Source: Candidatus Binatus sp.
Lineage (GTDB): Bacteria > Desulfobacterota > Binatia > Binatales > Binataceae
Length of the DNA: 61,893 nt
NCBI RefSeq assembly: GCF_030646925.1
Contig: NZ_JAUSKL010000033.1
Coordinates: 1-61,893, forward strand
Direction of reading: 5' to 3'
Shown here: positions 1 to 8,776 of the stretch, one piece after another
Layout of the letters: each line of letters begins with the position of its first letter
Position numbering within the stretch: position 1 is the stretch's first letter
Position numbers and translations under genes: made by a program
The notes under the pieces: model-generated
Told to the model about the DNA's origin: nothing
The model's database searches: none
What the model saw: the letters and a program-made list of their open reading frames with translations, nothing else

Positions 1-171
1 GACGGATGCACCGCGGACTCGCATACCAATATCCACAAAGGCGCCACGACGGCCGGCAATTACAGTTGGAGCGGCGGCCTACATACGCGCGGTCAATCTT
101 CGGGAGAACCGGGCGGAGTTTGGGGTACCCTGATCAACAGCGCACTTAGCCCGGCCGAAGTTCAGCCGTAA
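1..171 (+). CDS. C-terminal fragment of an unidentified protein
   Basis: An open frame enters from the left edge and ends at TAA 169-171, giving 56 residues of a protein that starts outside the window. It is rich in Gly, Ser and Thr and has one Cys; I recognise no family. In the 268 bp that follow, short stretches in different frames (for example one ending FLIGGSFVH at about 310) hint at decayed coding sequence, but nothing can be called. A small secreted or pilin-like protein is possible but unsupported. Confidence 0.35.
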   Translation, partial: DGCTADSHTNIHKGATTAGNYSWSGGLHTRGQSSGEPGGVWGTLINSALSPAEVQP

Positions 172-439
172 GACGGAATGGCATCACGCTGGACAAGGAC
201 TATGGCAGCGCGTTTCGCGGCTTTTCAAATCGCATCCATTTCGATCGTGGCACCGGGCCTTCAACACCGACGGCGGCCAGGTGTTTCTGATCGGCGGGAG
301 CTTCGTGCACTGAGGCTGCTATTCCTGCTGAGGGCAAAATTTCCGGACGCGTCGCGACGCCGGCTCGCTGCCTTCTCGAATCGATAAGGCTGAACGGGTT
401 GGCAAAGCCTGCCAACCTGTTCGAGCCTCACTGCGAACG

Positions 440-2104
440 TCAGACGATTTGCCCGGCGCGCGCGTCGGTGTAGCTGCCCGCATCCACCACGACTTCGCCG
501 TTCACTATCACCTTGTCGATACCGCGGGCGTGGCGGATATAACGATTCCCGCCGCCGGGGAAATCGCTCACGAAAACTTCGTCGCCGCGCGATATTTTGT
601 TCCGATCGAACAGCACCAGGTCGGCGGCGGCGCCAACCGCAATTCGGCCGCGATTCCTGATACCCCAAGCGTCCGCCACCTCGGCAGTGATGCGATGCAC
701 CGCGCGCTCGATGCTGAATTTTCCGAACTGACGCACGAAGCGATCGAAGAGATCGCCGGTGTCGCCGGCGCCGCAGAATTGCGACACGTGCGCGCCCGCG
801 TCCGACGCGCCGATAAGAATCGACGGATGATTCAGGATCTGCGCGACGATATCCAGGTCGGCGTGGATCGCATCGTTGATCTGGAACTCGGTCCTGAGGT
901 CGTCGGCCAGCGCGATATCAAGCATCGCCGCCGGAATCGACTTGCCCTCGGCCTTTGCGATGTCCGCCACCCGCATGCCCTGGTACCTGGCGTTCGACGG
1001 ATTGTAAATCTCGCCCACGACCGCCATCCGGAAGAGCGGCGTGAATCGCTTCTCGGCGTCGCGCACCAGTTTGTCCCGCGCCGCGGGATCGCCAAACGCC
1101 GCGATCCTCTGCGCGATCGGAAGTTCCATCAGCTTCTGCCATGAGGGCAATCCGTATAGCAGGAACGACGTCTCCGACAGGCGGACGTTGATATTGAAGC
1201 TGCGCGGCATCGATTGGCCGAACACGTTGGCGCCGCGAGCGCGCTGCTCGTCGAGCTTGTCGAGGTTGCGCTTGTAGAGTTCCGGTGCCTGTGGGCTATA
1301 GACGATCGGCGCGATCGTGCAGAAGATGCCGCTCGCGAGACTAAGATCGCCGAGCTCCTGGATATTCTGCAATTGCTGCTCGGGGTCGATAAAGTATGGA
1401 ACCGTTTGCAGCGTGCCGCGTCCGCTCTTCGCCATCGCTTTGCAGAGCGCGACCTTTTCGCGCATGTCGGCCAGACGGCTCGGCACCGGACGGCCCGCTT
1501 CGTCGATATCGACGTACGACGTGGACATCCCGATCGCGCCCGCCGCCATCGCAGCTTCGAGCAGTTCGCACATCCGCGCGATTTCGGTATCGGTCGCGAC
1601 GCGATCCTGGCTCTCCGCGCCCATCACGTAGTAGCGCAGCGCCGAATGACCGACCATCGCGCCGACATTGATACCGAGCCCCGGACGAATGAAATCGAGG
1701 TAGTCGCCGAAACTCTCCCATGAAAATGGAACGCCTGCGTCGAAGGTCGGCTCCTTGATGTCTTCGATCTTGCCGAACATCCGGACGAGCTTGCGGCTGT
1801 CGCCACGATGCACCGGCGCGAGGCTGAGCGAGCAATTGCCGACGATCACCGTAGTGACGCCATGCTCGAGGCTCGGAGTCGCAAGGCGATCCCAGCATAG
1901 CTGGGGGTCGTAGTGGGTGTGCATATCGATAAAGCCGGGGCTCAGCACCTGCCCTTTCGCATCGATCTCGCGGTCGGCCGATCCGTCGATCCTTCCGATA
2001 GCGTCGATCTTTCCGCCCTTCACCGCGACGTCGCCGTTGAATGGCGCAGCGCCCGTACCATCCACAATCTGCGCGTTGCGTATGACCAGGTTTTCCTGAC
2101 TCAT
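440..2104 (-). CDS. N-acyl-D-amino-acid deacylase-type amidohydrolase
   Basis: A 554-residue metal-dependent hydrolase of the D-aminoacylase/dihydroorotase-like group (COG3653 type), expected to hydrolyse an N-acyl or cyclic amide bond in the cytoplasm. The N-terminal beta domain leads into GFIDMHTHYDPQLCWD, which carries the HxH metal ligands. Near the C-terminus GASDAGAHVSQF and the closing GRIAVGAAADLVLFD segment are typical of the family. I chose the ATG at 2104 because GGAGAAAG lies 12 nt upstream on the coding strand; an in-frame ATG at 2164 would add 20 unlikely residues. The substrate cannot be read from sequence. A broken second copy of its 3' end lies at 5227-5402. Confidence 0.85.
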   Translation of the reverse strand: MSQENLVIRNAQIVDGTGAAPFNGDVAVKGGKIDAIGRIDGSADREIDAKGQVLSPGFIDMHTHYDPQLCWDRLATPSLEHGVTTVIVGNCSLSLAPVHRGDSRKLVRMFGKIEDIKEPTFDAGVPFSWESFGDYLDFIRPGLGINVGAMVGHSALRYYVMGAESQDRVATDTEIARMCELLEAAMAAGAIGMSTSYVDIDEAGRPVPSRLADMREKVALCKAMAKSGRGTLQTVPYFIDPEQQLQNIQELGDLSLASGIFCTIAPIVYSPQAPELYKRNLDKLDEQRARGANVFGQSMPRSFNINVRLSETSFLLYGLPSWQKLMELPIAQRIAAFGDPAARDKLVRDAEKRFTPLFRMAVVGEIYNPSNARYQGMRVADIAKAEGKSIPAAMLDIALADDLRTEFQINDAIHADLDIVAQILNHPSILIGASDAGAHVSQFCGAGDTGDLFDRFVRQFGKFSIERAVHRITAEVADAWGIRNRGRIAVGAAADLVLFDRNKISRGDEVFVSDFPGGGNRYIRHARGIDKVIVNGEVVVDAGSYTDARAGQIV

Positions 2105-2234
2105 GGGTTCCACTTTCTCCGGGATTGATTTCGAGCGCGATGAAGTTTCGCGAGTTCCGAGCAATATACGCCGTCGGGACGCGCTTTAGAATCCAGCGCC
2201 TCTCGTCGAGCGCTTTATCGCATTTCCGATGGAG

Positions 2235-2519
2235 TTATCGGCTCCGTTCGATCGCCGCGTCGCGATACCTTGATCGCTCAGCCAGCTTCGCCGCCACGTC
2301 TTCGCGATTCCTCGACGGCGCATCGGTCTTGAGCGAACTCAGAAGGCGGCTCGAAATCTCCGCTACTTCATCGACGGCGGCAAGAAACGAGGTTTCGTTC
2401 GCCTTCGACGGCTTGTTGAAGCCAGTGATTTTTCGAACGAACTGGAGCGAGGCCGCTCGAATCTCTTCGGCATTTACCGGCGGATCGAAGTTGAAAAGCG
2501 TTCTGATATTTCTGCACAT
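2235..2519 (-). CDS. DUF2277 family protein
   Basis: A 94-residue protein opening MCRNIRTLFNFDPP and containing an FVRKITGFNKPSKANE block, which together are characteristic of the DUF2277 family of small, widely distributed proteins of unknown function. Length fits the family. GAGGTG sits 8 nt before the ATG on the coding strand. The gene stands alone between the deacylase gene (same strand, 130 bp downstream) and the divergent alcohol dehydrogenase gene. A 205-residue open frame on the opposite strand is a shadow. No biochemical role is known to me. Confidence 0.85.
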   Translation of the reverse strand: MCRNIRTLFNFDPPVNAEEIRAASLQFVRKITGFNKPSKANETSFLAAVDEVAEISSRLLSSLKTDAPSRNREDVAAKLAERSRYRDAAIERSR

Positions 2520-2772
2520 CCGCGATCACCTCTGGCGCGAGGAATTTCTACGTCTCCAAAAAAACCTTAGTTCACCGCGCGCGCGACGTCCAAGAGCAAG
2601 CGGATTCGCTGATCGCGGGCAGATCGAGGAAATCGCCGTTCTGCGTTACATCGCGGGCGGAGTCGAAGCGGACATCGCTGGCTCTTGCACACCACGCCCG
2701 ACTGTGGTGATTAGCTTCACAGGTAGCCCGAAGGCCGTTTGAAATCCAAGCTTGAAGCGAGGTGCCTGAATC

Positions 2773-3807
2773 ATGAAAGCACTGGTGATGGAAGAAGTCG
2801 GCAAGCCGATGGTGGTCAAGGATTGGCCCGAGCCGAAGTGTCCCCCTGACGGCGCGGTCATCCGCGTGGAAGCCAGCGGCATCTGCCGCTCGGACTGGCA
2901 TCTATGGCAGGGCGACTGGGGATGGATCGGCTTCAAGCCGCGGATGCCCACCGTTCTGGGCCACGAATTCGCGGGCGTCGTCGAAGAAGTCGGCAAAGAA
3001 GTCAAGACGCTCAAGGCCGGCGCGCGCGTGGTCGTTCCGCTCGCCCAGGGATGCGGCGTGTGCGACGATTGCCGCACCGGCCATTCCAATCACTGCATGG
3101 GCGCCGGCATGGGAGGCTATGCCCGCTACGGCGTGCTGAGCCATGCCGACTACAATATCGCGCCGCTGCCCGACTCGATCGATTTCGTCGAGGCGTCCTC
3201 GATGGGATGCCGTTACGTGACCGCCTTTCACGCGCTCCTCGACCAGGGGCAGGTCAAGGCCGATGAAACGGTGGTGGTGTACGGATGCGGCGGCGTCGGA
3301 TTGTCGGCAATCCAGATTGCCACGGCGCTCGGCGCGCGCGTAATCGCCGTCGATCTCGATGATCGCAAGCTCGAACTGGCAAAGACGGCCGGCGCTTCCG
3401 ACGTTATCAATGGCAAGAAGACCGACCCGGTCAAAGCGGTGATGGATCTCACGCATGGCGGCGCCGACGTCAGCGTGGACGCGCTCGGTATCGCGGCGAC
3501 GTGCCGCAACGCCGTCTTGAGCCTGCGCAAGCGCGGACGCCACGTGCAGATCGGCCTGACCACGCAGGGCGAAAAGGGCGAAGTATCGCTGCCGGTCGAT
3601 CAGATCGTGTTCAAGGAGATCCAGTTCACCGGCTCGCTCGCGATACAGTCCTTCCGCTATCCCGCGATGCTGAGCATGGTCGAGCGCGGGCGGCTGGAAC
3701 CGAGGAAGCTCATCACCGAGACCATCCCGATCGAAAAGGCCTTCGGCGTCCTCGAGCAGATGTCCAAATTCGAAAACGTCGGCATCAGCGTAATCAACCA
3801 GTTCTAG
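2773..3807 (+). CDS. zinc-dependent alcohol dehydrogenase (MDR family)
   Basis: A 344-residue medium-chain dehydrogenase/reductase expected to oxidise an alcohol or reduce an aldehyde with NAD(P). Catalytic zinc ligands are indicated by GICRSD and GHEFAG. The structural zinc lobe is seen as GCGVCDDCRTGHSNHC, and the Rossmann nucleotide motif as VYGCGGVGLSAIQIA. Length is normal. The ATG follows a weak purine-rich stretch. The gene ends 13 bp before the amidohydrolase gene at 3821, so the two are probably co-transcribed. It is only distantly similar to the tandem pair at 29.6-31.8 kb. Substrate is unknown. Confidence 0.88.
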   Translation: MKALVMEEVGKPMVVKDWPEPKCPPDGAVIRVEASGICRSDWHLWQGDWGWIGFKPRMPTVLGHEFAGVVEEVGKEVKTLKAGARVVVPLAQGCGVCDDCRTGHSNHCMGAGMGGYARYGVLSHADYNIAPLPDSIDFVEASSMGCRYVTAFHALLDQGQVKADETVVVYGCGGVGLSAIQIATALGARVIAVDLDDRKLELAKTAGASDVINGKKTDPVKAVMDLTHGGADVSVDALGIAATCRNAVLSLRKRGRHVQIGLTTQGEKGEVSLPVDQIVFKEIQFTGSLAIQSFRYPAMLSMVERGRLEPRKLITETIPIEKAFGVLEQMSKFENVGISVINQF

Positions 3808-3820
3808 GGAGTCCCCGCGC

Positions 3821-4996
3821 ATGAGTATTTACACGATCATCGACGCTGATACGCATGTGACTGAAACGCCGGACCTGTGGACCAGCCGTGCGCCCGCTCA
3901 CATGCGCGACAGCGTGCCGCGGGTCATAACCGATTCGCGGGGGACTCACCGCTGGGTACTGGCAGGAGGTCGTAACCTCGCGAGCGCCGGAATGACCGCT
4001 ACCGCTGGACGGGGAACTTTCAAGAATCCGCCCAAGACTTACGAAGAGATGCACCCCGGTGCATACGACGCGAAGGCGCGCCTCAAGTACATGGATCAGA
4101 TGGGCATCTGGGCGATGGTCATGTACCCGAACGTCGGCGGGTTCGGCGCTCAGCAGTTCCTGAAACTCAATGACCCCGAGCTGATGCTCACCTGTGTGCA
4201 GATCTACAACGATTGGCAGACCGAATGGGCGTCCGCCGATTCGCGGCGACTGATACCGATCACCTCGATTCCCTTCTGGGACGTCGCCGCCGCGGTGACA
4301 GAGGTGCGCCGATGCGCCGCCATCGGCCACAAAGGAATCCTCTTCACCGGTGAGCCGCAATACTACGGTCTGCCGCTGCTTGGCGATAAGCATTGGAGTC
4401 CGCTGTGGGAGGCGGCGGTCGAGCTGGATCTGCCGATCAGCTTCCATATCGGCTCGGGCGACATGGCCGAAGGCCTCGTCAAAGAGCGGGTAGCGACCTA
4501 CGGCAAGATGGCGGCGTTCACCGAACTGGCAGTGGATATCTTCCTCCGCAACGGCCTCCAACTGAACGACCTGCTGATGTCCGGAGTGCTCGCGCGCTTT
4601 CCAAAAATTAAATTCGTCTCGGTGGAAAGCGGCATCGGCTGGATTCCCTTCGTGCTCGAAGCGATGGACTACCAGTTCAAGGGCAATAGCGTCGCGGAAG
4701 AGCATCCGGAATTCGATCGGCTGCCGTCGGAATACTTCGCGCGCAACGTCTATGCCTGTTACTGGTTTGAGCAGACTGCGCCGCGTCGCCTGATCGATAA
4801 GATTGGCGTGGACAACATCCTCTTCGAGACCGACTTTCCGCATCCGACTTCCCTCTATGGCGACGAAGTGCACGCCCGGATTAAAGGCGGTCTGTCTGAC
4901 TGTGAAGAGTCGGTGCGGCGCAAGATTCTCTGGGGGAATGCGCAGAAGCTCTACAAGGTCACCGGTCCTTCCGCGGACGACGAGGCGAAGTTGTAG
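3821..4996 (+). CDS. amidohydrolase 2 family (COG2159-type) metal-dependent hydrolase
   Basis: A 391-residue TIM-barrel hydrolase. The N-terminus IIDADTHVTETPDLW and the C-terminal LFETDFPHPTSLYGD are hallmarks of the amidohydrolase 2 group, which includes ACMSD-like decarboxylases and ring-cleavage hydrolases. The middle carries FHIGSGD and VESGIGWIP, also typical. It lies 13 bp downstream of the alcohol dehydrogenase gene, suggesting the two act in one catabolic route. A second member of the family is at 41211. Whether it is a hydrolase or decarboxylase cannot be decided by eye. Confidence 0.82.
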   Translation: MSIYTIIDADTHVTETPDLWTSRAPAHMRDSVPRVITDSRGTHRWVLAGGRNLASAGMTATAGRGTFKNPPKTYEEMHPGAYDAKARLKYMDQMGIWAMVMYPNVGGFGAQQFLKLNDPELMLTCVQIYNDWQTEWASADSRRLIPITSIPFWDVAAAVTEVRRCAAIGHKGILFTGEPQYYGLPLLGDKHWSPLWEAAVELDLPISFHIGSGDMAEGLVKERVATYGKMAAFTELAVDIFLRNGLQLNDLLMSGVLARFPKIKFVSVESGIGWIPFVLEAMDYQFKGNSVAEEHPEFDRLPSEYFARNVYACYWFEQTAPRRLIDKIGVDNILFETDFPHPTSLYGDEVHARIKGGLSDCEESVRRKILWGNAQKLYKVTGPSADDEAKL

Positions 4997-5015
4997 GGCT
5001 TATCGAGCTCAACAC

Positions 5016-5118
5016 TTTGTCATTCTGAGGCGAGGGCTGCGCAGCCGAAGAATCCCGGGGAAATATATATAACGAGGTAAAGGATCCGGGATTCTTCGCT
5101 TCGCTCAGAATGACAAAA
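5016..5118. repeat. hairpin-forming dispersed repeat, full copy 1
   Basis: A 103-bp intergenic element made of two inverted arms of about 35-40 bp around a short AT-rich centre. The left arm begins TTTGTCATTCTGAGGCGAGG and the right arm ends GCTCAGAATGACAAAA; both hold GAAGAATCCCGG or its complement. An element of the same length and design is at 31988-32089, and partial copies are at 19854-20140, 29380-29422 and 32148-32218. No open frame. It resembles a REP- or MITE-like element. Confidence 0.85.
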
Positions 5119-5226
5119 TTGGTCAAGTCCGCTCGGTACAGAAAAGTTCACAAGCTCTGGGATGACACCGGCGCCGCTTACGTCCTGGATGACAAAGAAG
5201 GACCGCGCCGCGCTTTTCTGTAGTCG

Positions 5227-5402
5227 TCAGATGATCTGGACGGCGCGCGCCTCGGTATAATTGCCCGAGTCCTCGACGACTTCGCCGTTCACCATCACCT
5301 TGTCGATGCCGCGCGCATGGCGAATGTAGCGATTGCCGCCGCCGGAAATCGCTCACGAAGACTTCGTCGCCGCGCGAAATCTTGTTTCGATCGAACAATA
5401 CC
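5227..5402 (-). pseudogene. orphan 3' end of a D-aminoacylase-type gene
   Basis: This stretch matches the last ~58 codons of the intact deacylase gene (440-617) at roughly 84% by eye, on the same strand. Reading from the stop at 5227-5229, the frame gives GGGNRYIRHARGIDKVMVNG and runs to the end. A 2-nt deletion next to the run of glycine codons (near 5344) throws it out of frame with the conserved upstream part, FDRNKISRGDEVFVSDF. Similarity stops abruptly at about 5402 and no upstream part of the gene exists. It is therefore a remnant of a paralogue, not a functional gene. Confidence 0.85.
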
Positions 5403-5470
5403 GTCCGTTCTCACTTGACAGCACTCCCACACGCAGTGGATTTAGACCGAGAGCAAAGGGAACCACACGC

Positions 5471-6034
5471 ATGATCGATTTGCCGCTCGCGCTGAACTTT
5501 ATGACCGCCGCCGCTGCGGTGATCGCTGCGCTCGCGACGATCGCCGCAGCGATCATCTATTGGTTTACGCTCCAAGGCGTTCAGGCGCAGGCTGAGGCTT
5601 CTCGTCGTCAAGCGGAAATATCGCAGGCGCAATTCGATCTAGCCGAGACGGAGAGAAAGCGTCGCTTCGATCCCGTCGTGGTCGTCAAAATAGGCCGGTT
5701 TAAAGGTAACACCATGGATCACATGCGAATTACATGTACCGTGCACAATGGCGGACTGGAGGCAATCAAAATCCGACGGTTCAAGTTCACACTCAATCGT
5801 ATCAATCATCCTGCGGACTTCCTCGGTTTCGACATCGGACCCAAGCTGAGTGACGAGATCACGTTGGACGTTGATAAATTTGCCTACTCCCTAATGGACG
5901 GCTCGCGTGGAGAGGTACGAACCGAGTGCGAGTTTGAGTCGGCGGACGGACGCATCGCCGTGCGGGAAGACGACTGGAACGTATACAATAGCGACCGGGA
6001 GAACGATCACCTCAGGGGCCGCTATAAGCCCTGA
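5471..6034 (+). CDS. hypothetical membrane-anchored protein
   Basis: A 187-residue protein of unknown family. Residues 8-33 form one hydrophobic helix rich in Ala and Ile, followed by a charged, Gln-rich helix (about 36-60) likely to be a short coiled coil. The rest is a soluble, beta-rich domain beginning RRFDPVVVVKIGRF. This suggests a bitopic inner-membrane protein. I took the ATG at 5471; an upstream in-frame extension would overlap the pseudogene remnant. Base composition is lower in GC than the flanking CoA-transferase gene, suggesting acquired DNA. No function is assigned. Confidence 0.6.
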   Translation: MIDLPLALNFMTAAAAVIAALATIAAAIIYWFTLQGVQAQAEASRRQAEISQAQFDLAETERKRRFDPVVVVKIGRFKGNTMDHMRITCTVHNGGLEAIKIRRFKFTLNRINHPADFLGFDIGPKLSDEITLDVDKFAYSLMDGSRGEVRTECEFESADGRIAVREDDWNVYNSDRENDHLRGRYKP

Positions 6035-6258
6035 CGAAATTTCGCTCCAAGATCCTGACACGAAGTTTTTTTATCGACGCGCCTCAATTCTCCGACGCGA
6101 ACAGCGCCCGCGCCGTGTAGATCTGCCGCTACGATTGTCGATGCCGCGGTTGATTGCTGGCGATCGGGCGTCGGAGATCGGGCAACTCGTGAGGGTTCCC
6201 GCCCGCGGCGAATTGTGGGCTATAGTCGCGCTATCCGCTCGCGCGGGAGGTGCGTGGC

Positions 6259-7467
6259 TTGGCCATTCGAGCACTCGATGATCTCGTCGTTGTTGAGTTC
6301 GCGCAGATGGTGTCGGGACCGATGTGCGGCAAGATGTTCGCCGACATGGGCGCCGAGGTCGTCAAGATTGAACCGCCGTGCGCCGGCGACGAAATGCGCG
6401 CGCATCCGCCGTTTCCCGGCGACGTCCCGCATCCCGAGAAAAGCGGCTCGTTCCTCTACCTTAACACCAGCAAGAAGAGCCTCACGCTCGATCCTTCAAC
6501 GCCAACTGGCGCCGAGGTTTTCAGAAAGCTAATCGCGGGCGCCGACGTGCTGATCGAGAATCATCAGCCGGAATACCTCGACAGTATCGGGCTTGGCTAC
6601 GAGGCGCTGAAGACGATCAATCCGAAGCTGATCGTCACTTCGATCTCGCCGTTCGGCCAGACCGGTCCGTATCGCAATTGGAAGGGTACCGATCTGATCG
6701 AATTCGCGATGAGCCTCACCGGTTACAACACGCCGACGATGGTCGATGATCCTGAGCGCGAGAATCCGATTCGCGCGCCGGGCCATCAGGCCGAGATGAT
6801 GGGCGCGACGGCTGCGGCCGCCGCCACGATGTTCGCGATCTTTCATCGCGAGGCGACCGGCGTTGGCCAATGGATCGACGCGCCGTGCTGGCAGGCGATC
6901 GCGAGCACCTCGAAAATCGAGATGGCGGCGCTGACGTACGCGCGCCTGCCGTTCAGCCGGATGCGCGGCAACGTCGCGACCGGCCTCGAACCGCTGCGCT
7001 GCAAGGACGGCTACATCTACACGCTGTGGGCGGCGGATACGCACTACAAGGCGCTCAAGGCGCTGCTGCACAATCCGGTCGAGATGGAGAGCGAGGTCTT
7101 CGATTTGCTCGTGGGCCGCCAGGCGAACGACGACGTGCTGCGTCCGATGATCCGCGCGGAGTTGCTCAAGTACGACACCGAACATTTGGTCAGCGAAGGG
7201 CAGCGGCTCGGCCTCACGATCGGGCCGGTGTTCACGGTCGCGCAAGCCGCGAACCATCCGCATCTGCGCGCGCGCAACGCATTCATCGAGATCGATCATC
7301 CGATCGCCGGCCGCTTCCAGTATCCGCGCTCGCTGGTGCAGATGACCGCGACGCCGCCGATGCCGACGCGCGCGCCGCTGCTTGGCGAGCACAACGCGGA
7401 AATCTTAAGCCGCCTCGGCTACTCGCTCGACGAGCAACAGCGGATGCGCGCGGCCGGCGCGATCTGA
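6259..7467 (+). CDS. CaiB/BaiF family III CoA-transferase (first of a tandem pair)
   Basis: A 402-residue class III CoA-transferase, which moves CoA between carboxylic acids through an enzyme-bound anhydride. The N-terminus has LVVVEFAQMVSGPMCGKMFA, followed by the usual GAEVVKIE motif. The catalytic Asp is the D of GQWIDAPCW (about residue 207). The start is probably TTG 6259, with GGGAGG at 6245-6250 placed 8 nt upstream; a GTG at 6250 is the alternative. The next gene, also a CoA-transferase, begins 13 bp after the stop, so the two may form a heteromeric enzyme or successive steps. The substrate is unknown. Confidence 0.85.
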   Translation: MAIRALDDLVVVEFAQMVSGPMCGKMFADMGAEVVKIEPPCAGDEMRAHPPFPGDVPHPEKSGSFLYLNTSKKSLTLDPSTPTGAEVFRKLIAGADVLIENHQPEYLDSIGLGYEALKTINPKLIVTSISPFGQTGPYRNWKGTDLIEFAMSLTGYNTPTMVDDPERENPIRAPGHQAEMMGATAAAAATMFAIFHREATGVGQWIDAPCWQAIASTSKIEMAALTYARLPFSRMRGNVATGLEPLRCKDGYIYTLWAADTHYKALKALLHNPVEMESEVFDLLVGRQANDDVLRPMIRAELLKYDTEHLVSEGQRLGLTIGPVFTVAQAANHPHLRARNAFIEIDHPIAGRFQYPRSLVQMTATPPMPTRAPLLGEHNAEILSRLGYSLDEQQRMRAAGAI

Positions 7468-7480
7468 CGAGGGCATTAGG

Positions 7481-8713
7481 ATGGCGAAAACTGCGACGGC
7501 ACTTCCGCTCGAAGGAATCAGGGTCGCCGACTTTAGCTGGATCATCAACGGTCCGCAGATCGCGCAATGGCTCGCGACGATGGGCGCCGAGGTGATCAAG
7601 ATCGAGTCGCAAGTCTATCTCGATATCGGGCGTATCAATCCGGCCGGGATGGCCGATCGCGTCGCCGGCCCCAACCGCAACGGCTATTACCACGCGCTCA
7701 ACTACGGCAAGAAGGCGATCACGCTGAACCTGGCCACTGACAAGGGCCGCGAACTCGCCGACGAAATCATCCGCAAGAGCGATTTGGTCCTCGAATGCTT
7801 TCCTACGCCGGCCGCCAATAAACTCGGCATCACCTATGACCGTGTTCGCGCCGTCAAGCCCGACATCGTGATGATCTCCGTGTCGCTGCTCGGCAAGACC
7901 GGCCTCGAACCCGCGTCGTGGGTCGGATGGGGTCCGATGGCGTGCTCGTTCGTCGGCATGTTCGACGCGCAGGGATACCCGGGCGGACCGCCGCGCCAGA
8001 CCGGCGGCACCTGGCCGGACTACGCGATCGCAAGCGCGGTTACGTTTCACGTGCTCGCCGCATTGCGCCATCGAAATCGCACCGGCGAAGGACAATGGAT
8101 CGACGCCAGCATGGGCGAGACGGTCATCGGGCAGATGCCGGAACTGTACATGGATTATTTCATCAACGGCCACGACGGCGGGCGTCGCGGCAATCGCGAC
8201 GACGCGATGGCGCCGCACAACACCTACCCGTGCGCCGGCGACGACAAATGGATCGCGATCGCGGTCGGCACCGATTCAGAGTGGGACGCGCTCTGCCGCG
8301 CGATGGGAAATCCGGCGTGGTGCCGCGATCCAAAATTCGCCGATCGATACGGCCGCCTAAGTCATCGCGACGAGTTGGATGCTCACCTCGCGCGATGGAC
8401 TCGCGGCCATGAGCACATCGCATTGGCGCATGAACTGCAGCAGGCTGGCGTCGCGGCCGGTCCGGTGCTCGATAGCGTCGAAATCCACGAGGATCCGCAT
8501 CTGTGGGAATGGGGCTTCTTCCGCAAGATCGACCATCATGAAGTTGGCGAGCGGATTTTGCCCAACATGCCGGTGCGGATGAGCAACGTGCCGGAACTCA
8601 ACTACTCGATGCCGCCCGACTTAGGCCAGCACAATCGCGAAATTTTCGGCGGCCTCTTGGGCCTCTCCGATGCCGAAATAAAAATCCTGATGGAGCAGAA
8701 GATCATCTACTGA
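7481..8713 (+). CDS. CaiB/BaiF family III CoA-transferase (second of a tandem pair)
   Basis: A 410-residue class III CoA-transferase. Typical elements are EGIRVADFSWIINGPQIAQW at the start, GAEVIKIES, and the catalytic Asp 208 in GQWIDASMGE. It is only distantly similar to its upstream neighbour, so this is not a recent duplication. The 13-bp gap and shared strand support an operon. Family members include formyl-CoA:oxalate, carnitine, bile-acid and succinyl-CoA:(R)-benzylsuccinate transferases. The ThDP enzyme encoded nearby on the other strand (10531-12165) makes an oxalate- or 2-hydroxyacyl-type pathway conceivable but unproven. Confidence 0.87.
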   Translation: MAKTATALPLEGIRVADFSWIINGPQIAQWLATMGAEVIKIESQVYLDIGRINPAGMADRVAGPNRNGYYHALNYGKKAITLNLATDKGRELADEIIRKSDLVLECFPTPAANKLGITYDRVRAVKPDIVMISVSLLGKTGLEPASWVGWGPMACSFVGMFDAQGYPGGPPRQTGGTWPDYAIASAVTFHVLAALRHRNRTGEGQWIDASMGETVIGQMPELYMDYFINGHDGGRRGNRDDAMAPHNTYPCAGDDKWIAIAVGTDSEWDALCRAMGNPAWCRDPKFADRYGRLSHRDELDAHLARWTRGHEHIALAHELQQAGVAAGPVLDSVEIHEDPHLWEWGFFRKIDHHEVGERILPNMPVRMSNVPELNYSMPPDLGQHNREIFGGLLGLSDAEIKILMEQKIIY

Positions 8714-8776
8714 GAGTCTGCGAATCTTGACCGAGTGACGAACGACTCTTGTCATTCCGAGAAGTGTATGTGTCGG

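Noticed and set aside
2125-2742. 205-residue plus-strand open frame
   Set aside because: Opposite to the DUF2277 gene, which has a clear family match and ribosome site.
5016-5118. Possible CRISPR repeat
   Set aside because: Copies are kilobases apart, not regularly spaced, and no cas genes are present; inverted arms fit a hairpin element.
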